From: Chitinophagaceae bacterium
GTDB taxonomy: Bacteria; Bacteroidota; Bacteroidia; Chitinophagales; Chitinophagaceae
Assembly: GCA_023957125.1 (NCBI GenBank)
Contig: JAMLHL010000008.1
Location: forward strand, 124,001 to 188,000
DNA length: 64,000 nucleotides
Direction of reading: 5' to 3'
Positions 34,453 through 45,057 of this stretch are shown piece after piece (within the stretch, counting starts at the first letter, position 1; the number at the start of each line of letters is the position of its first letter). A program made the position numbers and the translations under genes. Below the pieces are notes generated by a model, which searched no databases, was not told the origin of the DNA, and saw only the letters and a list, made by a program, of their open reading frames with translations.

Positions 34453-37400
34453 ATGCATATGACTAAAAACCAATCTGACTGCTTTAAGCAGGGATGGCTT
34501 TCTCGATTATCTATGTGTTTTTTTATCCTTAGTATTTTATTTTTATTTTTTCTCCCGGCTGCTTCAGCCGCGAAAAATTCCGGATACGGTTCAGGTATGA
34601 AAACCATTACGGGTTCTGTAACGGATGAAAACAATAACCCGGTTCCGGGCGCAACCGTTTCCATTAAAGGTAAGTCGGGTGGTACGCAAACGGATATTGA
34701 AGGAAGATTTACAATTGATGCACAGGAAAGTGATGTGATAGAAATCAGTGCTGTTGGGTTTACTTCAAAGGAAATAATCGTTGGAAGCAGCACAAATTAT
34801 GGTATAGTTTTGGTGAGGAGTGTTTCGGAATTGGAACAGGTAGTTGTAGTGGGATATGGCGCGCAGAAAAAGGTAAACCTTACAGGTTCTGTTTCTTACA
34901 TCGGAGGAGCTGAGCTTACCAAACGGCCGGTAGCGAATGTTCAGAATCTGCTACAGGGAAAAATTCCAGGAATGCAGGTTACGCAAAGCTCTGGCAAACC
35001 CGGCGATGACAATGCACAATTTAGAATAAGAGGAATAGGCACCTTCAGCGGAGCAGGGAGTGATCCGTTGATTTTGATTGATGGAGTGCGGGGAGATATG
35101 GCCAGTCTTAACCCGGATGACGTTGAGTCCATATCGGTTTTGAAAGATGCGGCATCAGCCGCTATTTATGGTGCAAGAGCGGCTAACGGGGTAATTCTGG
35201 TAACAACAAAGAGGGGGAAGTCAGGGGAAGTTTCTGTTCAATATCATGGTAATTTTTTGGCCCAAAAGGCCACGCGGTTGCCTAAACTGTTGACCAATTC
35301 AGCAGATTATATGGAGTATTGGAATGAAGCTAATGCCCGATCCGGTTTAATCGAATATTTTAGTCAACAAACCATAGATGCCTTTCGCAACAGCAATGAC
35401 CCGGTAAAATATCCCAACTTCGATTGGGTTAACCATATATTTAATACCGGCTATGGACAAAACCACCATATCTCAGTAAACGGAGGAACAGAGAAAACAA
35501 AATTCAATCTTTCCTTAGGTTATCTGGATCAGGATGGTATAATAAAGATTTATAACACGAAAAAGTATAACGTATTATTTTCTGTAGATTCAAAAATAAA
35601 AGACTGGATTACAATAGGAGGGAACGCACAGCTTAGCAAGAAGGATATTAGGCAGGATAATTTTGGCGATAATGACTTTGTTATGAGTGCATATGCGGGT
35701 CCTAATTATACGCCAACGATGACTTTACCCGATGGCACTACGGGATTTGTTGCGAGATATAGCCACACTATTGGGGAGTGGACGGTACGTAATGCAGATG
35801 CATTATTAGCTAGTGGATTTAGAAAAATTAATATATATGATATCGGAACCCAGTTATATGCTGATATAAAGCTAACGAAAGATCTGAAGTGGTACACGAA
35901 AGGGGCAGTTGGATTTACGAATAGCTTTAATAAGAGGTTTGAGCATGCCGTTGACAATTACTATTTTGACGATGGTAGTTATGCCCATAACAATGCAGTA
36001 TGGCAGGAAGGAGTTCGGGATTTAATGAATCAAAACTTCGGAACAACCCTTTACTCTACTTTGGATTATTCCAGGTCTTTTGGATTACACGAATTAAATG
36101 TTTTGCTGGGATATAATCAGGAATCAAATTTTTACCGGGAATTGAGTGGATCTAAACTTTCGTTTCCTACTATTACTTTATCAGAATTGAACGCAGGTGC
36201 TGCATTGGGACAAAGTACAGGAGGTACAGCTAATGAATGGGCTATCCAGTCGTTTTTTGGGAGGATCAATTACGATTTTCAGGGAAAATATCTTTTTGAA
36301 GCCAATGCCCGTTATGATGGTACTTCAAGAATTGCGCCGGAAACCCGCTGGGGATTCTTCCCTTCTCTGTCTGCCGGATGGAGAATCTCTGAGGAATCTT
36401 TTTTACGGGATGTCAATTGGACAGATAATCTGAAACTACGTGCTTCATGGGGAAGATTGGGGAACCAAAACGTGGGGTTGTATCCATACCAGGACATGCT
36501 AAGCATTACGTCTTATCCTTTTGAATCTTTAGATCCGGGGGTGCAACTTACTGCACTAAGAGACAGAACGTTGAGATGGGAAACAACTTCAGTTTTGGAT
36601 TTTGGATTTGATTATAGTCTAAAAAATGGATTACTCTCAATAACTGCCGATTGGTTTAATAAAATAACGGATGATATTTTATATCAAATCCCGGTACCGG
36701 CAAGTGTTGGACTTTCTGCGCCTACAGTTAACTATGGTAAAATGAAGAATACGGGATGGGAGTTTGAAATTGGGCATCGAAATATGATCGGTGAAGTAAC
36801 TTATAATGTGAATTTCAATTTTTCGACTTTCAAGAACGAAGTGCTGAGCGTCAAGAGTCCCACTTACGGTAACAGGATAATCCAGGAAGGGTTACCCTTT
36901 AATGCCTATTACCTGATTGAAATGCAGGGAATATTCCAAACCCAGGAAGAAATTGACAAAGCTCCTGATCATCCGTATAACCCCAAACCGGGTGATTTGA
37001 GATTCCGTGATGCTAATAACGATGGAGTCATAGATTCCAAGGACAGAGTGGTAGTGGATGGTGCATATCCTAAGTTTTATTACGGTGGAAGTTTGAATTT
37101 ATCATGGAAGAATTTTGACTTCACTGCTTTCTTTCAGGGGATAGAGGGAGTTAAATTTTATTATGGAGGAATGCATATGGCCTGGGGTTATACACCGTTT
37201 GCACAGGGATCGTCGCCGACCTTAGACTTTATTAACAAAATGTGGACACCAGACCGCCCGTCGAATACAACTCCGGCTATTTTTGAGCAAGGATATAAGC
37301 CCAATAATGGAACGCCGAATACTTATTGGTTACTTGATGCTTCTTACCTGAGGTTAAAGAATGTTTTATTAGCTTACAGATTCCCCGATAAGATGATAAG

Positions 37401-37563
37401 GAATATTGGATTAAAAGGAATACAAGCCTACGTGTCAGGAGACAACCTAATCACCATCACTAAATATCCCGGATCAGATCCTGAGCGGACTTGTACCGGT
37501 TGCAGGTATAGTACCTATCCAAATGTAACAACTTATACGGTGGGAGTAAAAGCAACACTTTAA
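34453..37563 (+). CDS. SusC/RagA-family TonB-linked outer-membrane transporter
   Basis: About 1036 residues from the ATG at 34453 (34459 also possible). An N-terminal signal segment (FFILSILFLFFLPAASAA) precedes a carboxypeptidase-regulatory-like domain (ITGSVTDENNNPVPGATVSI). A TonB box (QVVVVGYG), a plug (NVQNLLQGKIPGMQV, LILIDGVRGD, ILVTTKRGKSGEV) and a long TonB-dependent beta-barrel ending YTVGVKATL follow. There is no N-terminal STN domain, so no direct anti-sigma signalling. With the following SusD it should import oligosaccharides or glycosides too large for porins. It is the first gene of the PUL. Confidence 0.95.
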   Translation: MHMTKNQSDCFKQGWLSRLSMCFFILSILFLFFLPAASAAKNSGYGSGMKTITGSVTDENNNPVPGATVSIKGKSGGTQTDIEGRFTIDAQESDVIEISAVGFTSKEIIVGSSTNYGIVLVRSVSELEQVVVVGYGAQKKVNLTGSVSYIGGAELTKRPVANVQNLLQGKIPGMQVTQSSGKPGDDNAQFRIRGIGTFSGAGSDPLILIDGVRGDMASLNPDDVESISVLKDAASAAIYGARAANGVILVTTKRGKSGEVSVQYHGNFLAQKATRLPKLLTNSADYMEYWNEANARSGLIEYFSQQTIDAFRNSNDPVKYPNFDWVNHIFNTGYGQNHHISVNGGTEKTKFNLSLGYLDQDGIIKIYNTKKYNVLFSVDSKIKDWITIGGNAQLSKKDIRQDNFGDNDFVMSAYAGPNYTPTMTLPDGTTGFVARYSHTIGEWTVRNADALLASGFRKINIYDIGTQLYADIKLTKDLKWYTKGAVGFTNSFNKRFEHAVDNYYFDDGSYAHNNAVWQEGVRDLMNQNFGTTLYSTLDYSRSFGLHELNVLLGYNQESNFYRELSGSKLSFPTITLSELNAGAALGQSTGGTANEWAIQSFFGRINYDFQGKYLFEANARYDGTSRIAPETRWGFFPSLSAGWRISEESFLRDVNWTDNLKLRASWGRLGNQNVGLYPYQDMLSITSYPFESLDPGVQLTALRDRTLRWETTSVLDFGFDYSLKNGLLSITADWFNKITDDILYQIPVPASVGLSAPTVNYGKMKNTGWEFEIGHRNMIGEVTYNVNFNFSTFKNEVLSVKSPTYGNRIIQEGLPFNAYYLIEMQGIFQTQEEIDKAPDHPYNPKPGDLRFRDANNDGVIDSKDRVVVDGAYPKFYYGGSLNLSWKNFDFTAFFQGIEGVKFYYGGMHMAWGYTPFAQGSSPTLDFINKMWTPDRPSNTTPAIFEQGYKPNNGTPNTYWLLDASYLRLKNVLLAYRFPDKMIRNIGLKGIQAYVSGDNLITITKYPGSDPERTCTGCRYSTYPNVTTYTVGVKATL

Positions 37564-37581
37564 ACAAAACAACAGATTATT

Positions 37582-39078
37582 ATGAAAAAATTATTCAATA
37601 TAGGTATGATAATGGCACTTTTGCTGCAACTATCATCCTGTTCAAAGTTTTTGGACAAAGATCCTTTGGATCAAATATCAAGCGGGACTTTTTGGACAAG
37701 TCAAAAAGAAGTGGATATGGCATTGGCAGGTGTTTATGCTCGTATCCTTACTTCAACCTTTGACTATAATATGATGTTTTGGGATGATATGGGAGGAGAC
37801 TTATTTGGCTGGTCGGATGTTGAAAAACTGGGTAAAGGTCAAATAGAACCTACATCCGGAGGCATTGTATCCAGTATTTATTCAGAATGCTATCAGGGAA
37901 TCAGTTCCTGTAATTTCTTCTTAGAAAATGTGGATCGTGCACCAATATCAGATGAGGTAAAAGCCCGGTATAAGGGTGAAGTTCAATTTTTGAGAGCGAT
38001 GTTTTATTTTACTTTAACTGAGTTTTATGGAGGGGTTCCTTTATATACGAAATTGGTTACGATAGAAGAATCAAAAGTAAAGCAAAGTACAAAAGCTGAA
38101 GTAGTAACTCAAATATTGGCTGACCTGGATGCAGCGATTAACAGTTTACCCAATACGGGTTATAACGGACATGCAGTAAAAGGCTCTGCTATGGCGCTGA
38201 AGGCTAAGGTTTTGTTACATAATGGTAAGATGCAGGAAGCTGCACAGGTTGCTGGACAAATTATAACTGATGGAAAGTTTTCACTGTTTAATAATTATAG
38301 GACACTTTTCCTTGCTTCGGGGCAGAATAGCAACCCGGAAATCATGATGTCGGGAAAATATCTGAATCCGGACAGATCCAGCCAGGGGCCTGATATACGA
38401 TATGCCTGGCATGGCGTAATCGAACCTTTAAAAGTACTTGTGGATGATTATGAATGCATTGATGGAAAATCAATTACTGAATCACCTTTGTACGAACCAT
38501 CCAACTGGAGATTGAATCGTGATCCAAGATTGTTGATGACCATAAAAGGGTATGATGATAAAGTAGTGAATTCAGCGGGTGTCACTATGGGATTCAACTA
38601 TAACCAACCATCAACCACCGGTTTTCAGGTTGTAAAAGGATTGAATTGGGATGCATTACCAATTGACTACAGTACCAAGAGTGAGCAAGACTGGGTTTTA
38701 TTAAGATATGCAGAAGTGTTAATGATATATGCAGAGGCCAGAAATGAAGATACGGGCCCCGACCAGAGTGTGTATGATGCTATTAATGCGCTTCGTTCGA
38801 GACCAGGAGTAAACATGCCTGATATACCTACAGGTTTAACTCAAGAGCAAATGAGGGAACGCATTCGTCATGAGAGGAGGGTGGAATTTGGACTAGAAGG
38901 GAAAAGATACTGGGATATCAAACGATGGAAAACTGCGGAAGCATATATCCCAACCCTGATTGATCCGGGAGGCGTACAACGTCAATTCGATCCGTCCAAG
39001 CATTACCTCTTTCCATTCCCTCAAAGTGAAAGAGATATTAATCCTAATCTTGATCAAAACCCGGGATATGCCAATTAA
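37582..39078 (+). CDS. SusD/RagB-family substrate-binding lipoprotein
   Basis: 498 residues with a lipobox (LSSC, Cys20) at the end of the signal peptide. The SusD N-terminal region (FLDKDPLDQISSGTFWTSQ) precedes TPR-like helices. The C-terminal conserved segment is LRYAEVLMIYAEARNE, then IRHERRVEFGLEGKRYWDIKRW and the typical end LFPFPQSERDINPNLDQNPGY. It sits on the cell surface over the SusC barrel as a lid and captures the glycan. It starts 18 bases after susC and is followed by a terminator that probably lowers expression of the enzymes. Confidence 0.96.
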   Translation: MKKLFNIGMIMALLLQLSSCSKFLDKDPLDQISSGTFWTSQKEVDMALAGVYARILTSTFDYNMMFWDDMGGDLFGWSDVEKLGKGQIEPTSGGIVSSIYSECYQGISSCNFFLENVDRAPISDEVKARYKGEVQFLRAMFYFTLTEFYGGVPLYTKLVTIEESKVKQSTKAEVVTQILADLDAAINSLPNTGYNGHAVKGSAMALKAKVLLHNGKMQEAAQVAGQIITDGKFSLFNNYRTLFLASGQNSNPEIMMSGKYLNPDRSSQGPDIRYAWHGVIEPLKVLVDDYECIDGKSITESPLYEPSNWRLNRDPRLLMTIKGYDDKVVNSAGVTMGFNYNQPSTTGFQVVKGLNWDALPIDYSTKSEQDWVLLRYAEVLMIYAEARNEDTGPDQSVYDAINALRSRPGVNMPDIPTGLTQEQMRERIRHERRVEFGLEGKRYWDIKRWKTAEAYIPTLIDPGGVQRQFDPSKHYLFPFPQSERDINPNLDQNPGYAN

Positions 39079-39096
39079 TTAATTGAATGAAAAATA

Positions 39097-39135
39097 GGTG
39101 TAGCTGGCTTATTTAATTTAGCTGCACCCTTTTTT
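39097..39135 (+). terminator. Attenuating terminator between SusD and the enzyme genes
   Basis: Stem GGTGTAGCT (39097-39105) with AGCTGCACC (39120-39128, one G-U pair), a 14-base loop, then CTTTTTT. The next gene starts at 39157 with no obvious promoter between, so partial read-through is likely. Confidence 0.75.
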
Positions 39136-39156
39136 ATTTCTAAAAATTTAATAATC

Positions 39157-41643
39157 ATGAGATTGCCGGTCTTCTTTATTTTCATTTGCCTCTTCGGACA
39201 TTCTTGTAAAGAACAAGATCAGCAGTCCGCTCCGTTTTCATCCTTCGATCAGGCTAAAAAGCATAGTATTCATTATGACCGGCCGGCAGTAGATTTTTTC
39301 GAGGGTGCTTTGCTCGGCAACGGAGGGCTTGGGGTGGTTGTTACTACCCGCCCGGATGGAATTGTGTTGTATTTTGGACATAATAATGTCTGGGATATCC
39401 GCATCGCAGAAAAGAATCGAAAAGAATTGCATGATTTTGAATATGTATTTGACCGGGTAAGCAAAATATCAGACACTTTGAAATTACTAACGGACGATCC
39501 CTGGTATAAAAAGTACAGCGATATGGCCCAGGAAAATTATCGCCAGCCTTACCCCCGGCCGTTCCCATGCGGGTCAGTATTGTTGGGCTTTGACAGGAGA
39601 GATGCTGAGATGTTAGGTCATAAGCTGGATATCTCTAACGGGTTGTGTGAAGTATATCTACTGGATAATAAAAAAAATAAAATTAAGCTGCAACTGTTTA
39701 CGGATATGCAGAGTGACCGTTTATGGATGCAGTTGGTGGATTCAGCGGGTAATAAAGTGCCTAACATTTTCAACAGAATGAGGGTAATGCCGGATCCTTC
39801 AACACCATCTGAATTTCCCGGTTATACCAGTAATGAAGATCTGGGTAATGGCATCCTGTCTTTCCGGCAAACGATGCCGGCGTTGGAGCCGGATGTTTAT
39901 CACAAAGAAACCGGATCTCCGAAAGATAAGGCGTTTCGGTTGACGGCCTATTCCAATCTTAGTTTAAAGAAAACCACCCGGATCAATTGGGATGGCAATC
40001 CTGAAGAGATGAAAAATTTAGAAGCCGGATTTGAAACGGGGGATACATTCATAGCCAGTGTCTCTTTAGAAGAGGGAATGGATGCCGGGGTGAGTCGGGA
40101 GGTTGCATTGTCAAAGCCGGACGCAACGTTATATCAACAGTCACGAATGAAGTCCGATAGCGCATGGAAAAATTATTGGGAGAAATCCGGAATCAGTCTG
40201 AGTGATAAATTTCTCGAAGAAATATGGTATCGAAATCTTTATTTCTTTAATTGCGCGGCAAAAGACGGGGTGAACACCCCCGGGCTTTTCGCCAACTGGA
40301 GTTATAATAAGATTGGTACTGCCTGGCATGGGGATTATCACATGAATTATAATACGCAGCAGCCGTTTTGGATGACTTTTTCGAGTAATCATCTGGAAAA
40401 AAATCTGCCCTATGTGAATCTTGTCGAATTTTTAATGCCGGTCAGCAAGTCTTGGGCCAGGGAATATTATAAACTTCCCGGAGCATATTTTCCACATTCT
40501 GCCTATCCGGTTGAAATGACCATGAATCCTTACCCTGTGCCGCATTGGGGTTGGGAGATATGTGAAACACCCTGGTCGGTTCAGGGCTTGTGGTGGCACT
40601 ATTTGTATTCCGCGGATACAGCTTATTTGAGAAACAGGGCCTATACACCCATTAAAGAGGCCGTTGAATTTCTGGTAGCATACATGAAGCGCCCGGAAGC
40701 GCGTGGCAAACCGAGGTGGCAGGATGATAAATACCATATTTTTCCTACCATTCCTCCGGAACTATATGCATTAAGACCCGGCTTTAAATATAACTACGAT
40801 TGCAATGTTGATCTGACGCTTACGAAATTTGTTTTCAAGGCTTTTAAAGAGATGGTTACAACTTTAGGAACTCAGGCTGCGGATAAAGATTTAGTGCATG
40901 ACGTTGAAGATATTCTCAAACATTTTCCTGATTATCCTACGGCGCAATCGGAAAAGTACGGAACGGTATTGGTGTCTGTACCAGGAGAACATAGCCAGGT
41001 GGTGTATAATGTACCTTCACCTTTGATGAGTGTTTTTCCGGGGGAAGATCAGGGGCTGCATTCCGATGATTCGACCATGAAAATATTAAAAAACACTTTA
41101 TATAATCAGCAGAATGAAGGAGGTAATGATCTGGTATTCCTCAATCTGCAGGCCGCTCGGCTAGGATTATTGGATGTGGAGAGATTTAAAAGACAGGTGA
41201 AATATTCGTTGCTCCCCAACGGAGCGGCTACGGATAAGGTAATGCAGGTTCATGGCAGATACAGTGATCAGACCAAATACGATTTTATGGCGGCTATGGG
41301 AATCTGGTTTGAGAATTTTGCATTGCCTGTGGTGGTGAACGAATGTTTGATGCAAAGTTATGATGGTGTAATAAGACTTTTTCCTAACTGGAGCGCCGAT
41401 AAGGATGCACGGTTTTATGATCTGAGGGCGGTCGGCGCATTTTTGGTCAGTAGTGAACTTAAAGATGGTAAAGTGCAGCAAGTCAAAATTTATAGTGAAG
41501 CGGGCAAAACACTGAGGATGATCTTGCCCTGGGAGAATGGTGCAACGGTAGAGACTAAAGATGGAAAGCAAAAATTAAATGGGGGGGAAGTTGAAATTAG
41601 TACCTCAAAAGAAGAAACGCTTATCTTTCATCCTTTAAATTAG
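39157..41643 (+). CDS. GH95-like glycoside hydrolase lipoprotein
   Basis: 828 residues with a lipoprotein signal (HSC, Cys17). The N-terminal super-sandwich part opens with PAVDFFEGALLGNGGLGVVV, the LGNG pattern of GH95-type enzymes. The middle (about 340-740) is an (alpha/alpha)6-barrel with TAWHGDYHMNYNTQQPFW, WGWEICETPWSVQGLWWHY and EDQGLHSDD. A short beta-domain closes it. GH95 enzymes are alpha-L-fucosidases or alpha-L-galactosidases. This protein is divergent, so the exact linkage is open. Surface or periplasmic lipidation fits a PUL enzyme. Confidence 0.7.
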   Translation: MRLPVFFIFICLFGHSCKEQDQQSAPFSSFDQAKKHSIHYDRPAVDFFEGALLGNGGLGVVVTTRPDGIVLYFGHNNVWDIRIAEKNRKELHDFEYVFDRVSKISDTLKLLTDDPWYKKYSDMAQENYRQPYPRPFPCGSVLLGFDRRDAEMLGHKLDISNGLCEVYLLDNKKNKIKLQLFTDMQSDRLWMQLVDSAGNKVPNIFNRMRVMPDPSTPSEFPGYTSNEDLGNGILSFRQTMPALEPDVYHKETGSPKDKAFRLTAYSNLSLKKTTRINWDGNPEEMKNLEAGFETGDTFIASVSLEEGMDAGVSREVALSKPDATLYQQSRMKSDSAWKNYWEKSGISLSDKFLEEIWYRNLYFFNCAAKDGVNTPGLFANWSYNKIGTAWHGDYHMNYNTQQPFWMTFSSNHLEKNLPYVNLVEFLMPVSKSWAREYYKLPGAYFPHSAYPVEMTMNPYPVPHWGWEICETPWSVQGLWWHYLYSADTAYLRNRAYTPIKEAVEFLVAYMKRPEARGKPRWQDDKYHIFPTIPPELYALRPGFKYNYDCNVDLTLTKFVFKAFKEMVTTLGTQAADKDLVHDVEDILKHFPDYPTAQSEKYGTVLVSVPGEHSQVVYNVPSPLMSVFPGEDQGLHSDDSTMKILKNTLYNQQNEGGNDLVFLNLQAARLGLLDVERFKRQVKYSLLPNGAATDKVMQVHGRYSDQTKYDFMAAMGIWFENFALPVVVNECLMQSYDGVIRLFPNWSADKDARFYDLRAVGAFLVSSELKDGKVQQVKIYSEAGKTLRMILPWENGATVETKDGKQKLNGGEVEISTSKEETLIFHPLN

Positions 41644-41693
41644 CAGATTAAAATAATTTGGATGGATTGCTAAAATATAACGGAGTTTAAGTG

Positions 41694-44600
41694 ATGTTAG
41701 ATGTCCTTGCCAAAAATATATTTCCCATACTGTTCTCCAGTTTTTTTTCTCCGGGGATATTAGCCCAGATTCCGAAATATAAGGTCGTCAACGGTGCTGT
41801 CTCTGGCGAAAACACCGGTTACTATAACAATCGTCCGTTGTATATCAATAACACCAACGCCTTTGTTCTTACGGGCGACCAGCCTGTTGTCCGGTTGGTG
41901 AAAGGAGAATTTATATATGGCAGTTTTATGCTTGCCGTGGAACGCAAAGGGATAATAAAATGGTTACAACACTGCGATCGCATTATTTCTTGGTATCAGA
42001 CGGGTAGGATGAGCTGGCAGGTATCAGACGAATCCTTCCCGGGTTTAAAGGTGGAATTGGAAGCGCTTCCCGCTGCAAATACGATTGGCATGGTAATACG
42101 CGCTCGTGTGGAAGGTGGAGAAGAAACGGATCGGCTGATCTGGGTTTTTGGCGGGGCAGAGTGGCGCCAACGCCAGAATCTGTCCTGGAAGTTAGATGTG
42201 CTGGGCCAGCCGGAATTGCTTTCGTGGGGCTTCTCAGCAGAAGCGGCGAAAGATAACCGGGTTAAAGTAAAAGGCGCAACGGGCTATATCTCCATCGGCG
42301 ACAGCGCAACAGGGAAGCCGTTATTTACCGTTGCCTGCACCGGAAGTGCAACGGATGTTCCTGAAGTGGGGGATGTCGCTCTTTGGGAAAACGGGAAGCT
42401 ATTTAAAGAATCAAAGCCGGGACCATCGCCGGTATTACGGGGTATCCATCCGCTTAAAAAAGCTGCAACCGTGTACTGGACTATAGAAGTGTTGCAGGGA
42501 GAGGATGACCCCGGATCATTCGACGTGGATTCTTTTGAAAAAAAATTCAACGAGGGGCTTCAACGAATTGAAGCATTTCAAAACAGGTTAAAAATCAATA
42601 CGCCGGATGCTTATTTGAATGCCTTAGCATCGGCTTCCGTTGCGGCGGTGGACGGTACCTGGTACCCGCCCGTTTTTGTACACGGGGCAATGCAATGGAA
42701 TGCCCGCTTCCCCGGATGGAGAACCATTTTTGGGGGCACGATGTATGGCTGGCACGACCGGGTGAAAGCGGAAGCGAAATTTTATACGGATTCACAGGTA
42801 AGGACAAACGAAAAACGATCTCCTGAACCGGATACCACGAATCAATTGACGATGCAGGGTCCGAATTCGAGATTCTACGGATTAGGCCGGATCATGCAGG
42901 ATCAGGGTGTGTATAATATGCAGTCCCAGTTTTTTGATCAGATTATAGAAGAATACCGCTGGACAAACGATCCGGGGCTTTTGTCTTTTTTCCGGGAGGC
43001 GCTTGAGTTGCATTTAAAATGGCAGCAGGAATGTTTTGACCGCGACGGAGACGGTATATATGAAAGTTATATCAATGTCTGGCCAACCGATTCGCAATGG
43101 TATAATGGAGGGGGAACAGCCGAAGAAACCTCTTACGCCTATAGAGGTCATGCAGCGGCGAGAGATATGGCGCGGAATGCCGGAGATGTTAAAGCGGAGC
43201 AGTACCACGAGGAAATTTTGAATAAGATCAGGAGGAATTTCTTTGAAACATTGTGGATTAAAAACAAGGGGTATTCAGCGAGTTACCGGGAAAGCGGGCC
43301 ACATAGAAGATTACACGAAAATCCCTGGTTGTATAGTATTTTTCTACCTATAGAAGCGGGGCTTACAACGCCGATACAGGCTATTGAATCTTTGTATTAT
43401 TCCGAATACGCTTTGCAGAACGACCGGATGCCGGGAACTGGTAGAATGGTATGGACCTCCAACTGGGTTCCCGGTACCTGGTCGGTGCGCGAACGGTGGC
43501 CCGGCGATAATTACGCGTTGGCGCTCGCCTATTTTAAGGCCGGTTTGCCGGATGATGCCTGGGACATTATGCGGGGGACTTTTATGTATACGGCATTCAA
43601 CGACGTGGTGCCCGGCAATCTGGGCGGCCGGCAGGGAGGGATAGATTTCGGAGACTGTGTGCATACTTTTTCAAGAACGCTCATAAGCGGCTTGTTTGGG
43701 TACCAGCCTGATTATCCGAACCATAAGGTGATGATCTCCCCGGGCTTTCCCCCCGATTGGGATTATGCTTCTATTGAAATTCCAGATGTGAAAATCAACT
43801 TTAACAGGAAGAAGAACCTGTATCAATACGATTTTGTTTTGACAAACAAAGCCGACCTCGAACTCCATCTTCCGGTTTATAGTAATCATATCAGGCAAGT
43901 AAAGGTCAACGGTAGTCCGGTATCATGGAAGTTACTGCCTGCTACCGGACGAAGCGGGATACAAATCGTTCTGCCTTCAACCTTAAAGGCGGAGATTGTT
44001 ATTGACGCGGACGAGTTTCCCTATTTTGCACCGGTGGTAGCGGAGGGTAGTATAGGTAACCCGATGGAGCTTCGTCCGGAGAGGGCGGAAAGTATTCTGA
44101 AAGTTGAAGACCCGCAGGGCGTTTTTAAAACATTTAAAATCGAAAGGAATATCCTCCTTGGAGAATTGGCAAATAATAAGGGTCATCATACCGTATTATT
44201 AAAAACGAAAACAGGCAATACAGAACAATGGCGGGTTTACCGGATACGGATAAACGATCCGGAAGGCGACCGTTTGTTGGCTGCTCGTTTTATAGACGAA
44301 CCGCCGGTTAACGCGGATTGGAATTGTATAGACATTCAATCCGCTTTCAACGCGGATATTACTTCTATTTATCAGCAAAAATATTTATCGCCACGGCCAA
44401 AAACGGTTTCCGCGCAGTTAGGAACGGATGGTTATTCGCCCTGGACCTTTAAATTCTGGAATAGTCATCCTCCGGAAATTAAACTGAATTACATCCCCGA
44501 TTTGCTGAATGAAAATGGAAAGCTGATAACGCCGCAGGGAGTTCCGTTTTCCTGGAGCAGCGTTGCAAAAAATATTGCTTTTACCAGTCTCTGGGATAAT

Positions 44601-45017
44601 TATCCCGATAAAACAGAAATTCCGATCAATACAAGCGGGAACGCGATTTATTTTTTGATTTCGGGATCCACCAATGTAATGCAGTGCCAGATCGCCAATG
44701 CGGTGGTACGTTTGCATTATGCAGACGGGATAACGGATTCGCTCGAATTGGTTCCCCCGGTTAATTATTGGAATCTGAGTACCATTACGGCCAACGCAAC
44801 GGCGCCGGGGCAGGAGAGCCGGAATGATTATACGGCCGAGACAGACCGGTTTTGTTTGCCCGACGTATTGCCGCAAACCGTTAATTTAGGAAAAAATTGC
44901 AGGGCGATGCTCCTGAACCTGAAGTTGCGAAAAGGAAAAAAACTCAAATGGCTGACCCTCGAAACCCTCTCCCAGGAGGTGGTGGTGGGGTTGATGGGAG
45001 TTACGGTTTTAAACTAA
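41694..45017 (+). CDS. DUF4450-like (alpha/alpha)6-barrel glycoside hydrolase candidate
   Basis: About 1107 residues from the ATG at 41694 (a GTG lies just before). It has a signal peptide (to about residue 24, GILAQ). An N-terminal beta-sandwich (NNRPLYINNTNAFVLTGDQP, PVVRLVKGEFIYGSF) is followed by a helical barrel with KWQQECFDRDGDGIYESY, TEEETSYAY-type residues (GGGTAEETSYAYRG), and VWTSNWVPGTWSVRERWPGD. A C-terminal beta-rich region comes last. The pattern fits DUF4450 proteins found in Bacteroidota PULs, whose activity I cannot name. It begins 50 bases after the GH95-like gene. Confidence 0.65.
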   Translation: MLDVLAKNIFPILFSSFFSPGILAQIPKYKVVNGAVSGENTGYYNNRPLYINNTNAFVLTGDQPVVRLVKGEFIYGSFMLAVERKGIIKWLQHCDRIISWYQTGRMSWQVSDESFPGLKVELEALPAANTIGMVIRARVEGGEETDRLIWVFGGAEWRQRQNLSWKLDVLGQPELLSWGFSAEAAKDNRVKVKGATGYISIGDSATGKPLFTVACTGSATDVPEVGDVALWENGKLFKESKPGPSPVLRGIHPLKKAATVYWTIEVLQGEDDPGSFDVDSFEKKFNEGLQRIEAFQNRLKINTPDAYLNALASASVAAVDGTWYPPVFVHGAMQWNARFPGWRTIFGGTMYGWHDRVKAEAKFYTDSQVRTNEKRSPEPDTTNQLTMQGPNSRFYGLGRIMQDQGVYNMQSQFFDQIIEEYRWTNDPGLLSFFREALELHLKWQQECFDRDGDGIYESYINVWPTDSQWYNGGGTAEETSYAYRGHAAARDMARNAGDVKAEQYHEEILNKIRRNFFETLWIKNKGYSASYRESGPHRRLHENPWLYSIFLPIEAGLTTPIQAIESLYYSEYALQNDRMPGTGRMVWTSNWVPGTWSVRERWPGDNYALALAYFKAGLPDDAWDIMRGTFMYTAFNDVVPGNLGGRQGGIDFGDCVHTFSRTLISGLFGYQPDYPNHKVMISPGFPPDWDYASIEIPDVKINFNRKKNLYQYDFVLTNKADLELHLPVYSNHIRQVKVNGSPVSWKLLPATGRSGIQIVLPSTLKAEIVIDADEFPYFAPVVAEGSIGNPMELRPERAESILKVEDPQGVFKTFKIERNILLGELANNKGHHTVLLKTKTGNTEQWRVYRIRINDPEGDRLLAARFIDEPPVNADWNCIDIQSAFNADITSIYQQKYLSPRPKTVSAQLGTDGYSPWTFKFWNSHPPEIKLNYIPDLLNENGKLITPQGVPFSWSSVAKNIAFTSLWDNYPDKTEIPINTSGNAIYFLISGSTNVMQCQIANAVVRLHYADGITDSLELVPPVNYWNLSTITANATAPGQESRNDYTAETDRFCLPDVLPQTVNLGKNCRAMLLNLKLRKGKKLKWLTLETLSQEVVVGLMGVTVLN

Positions 45018-45057
45018 AAAATATTGCTATTGATGAACGTTAATTAAAAATTTAAAG

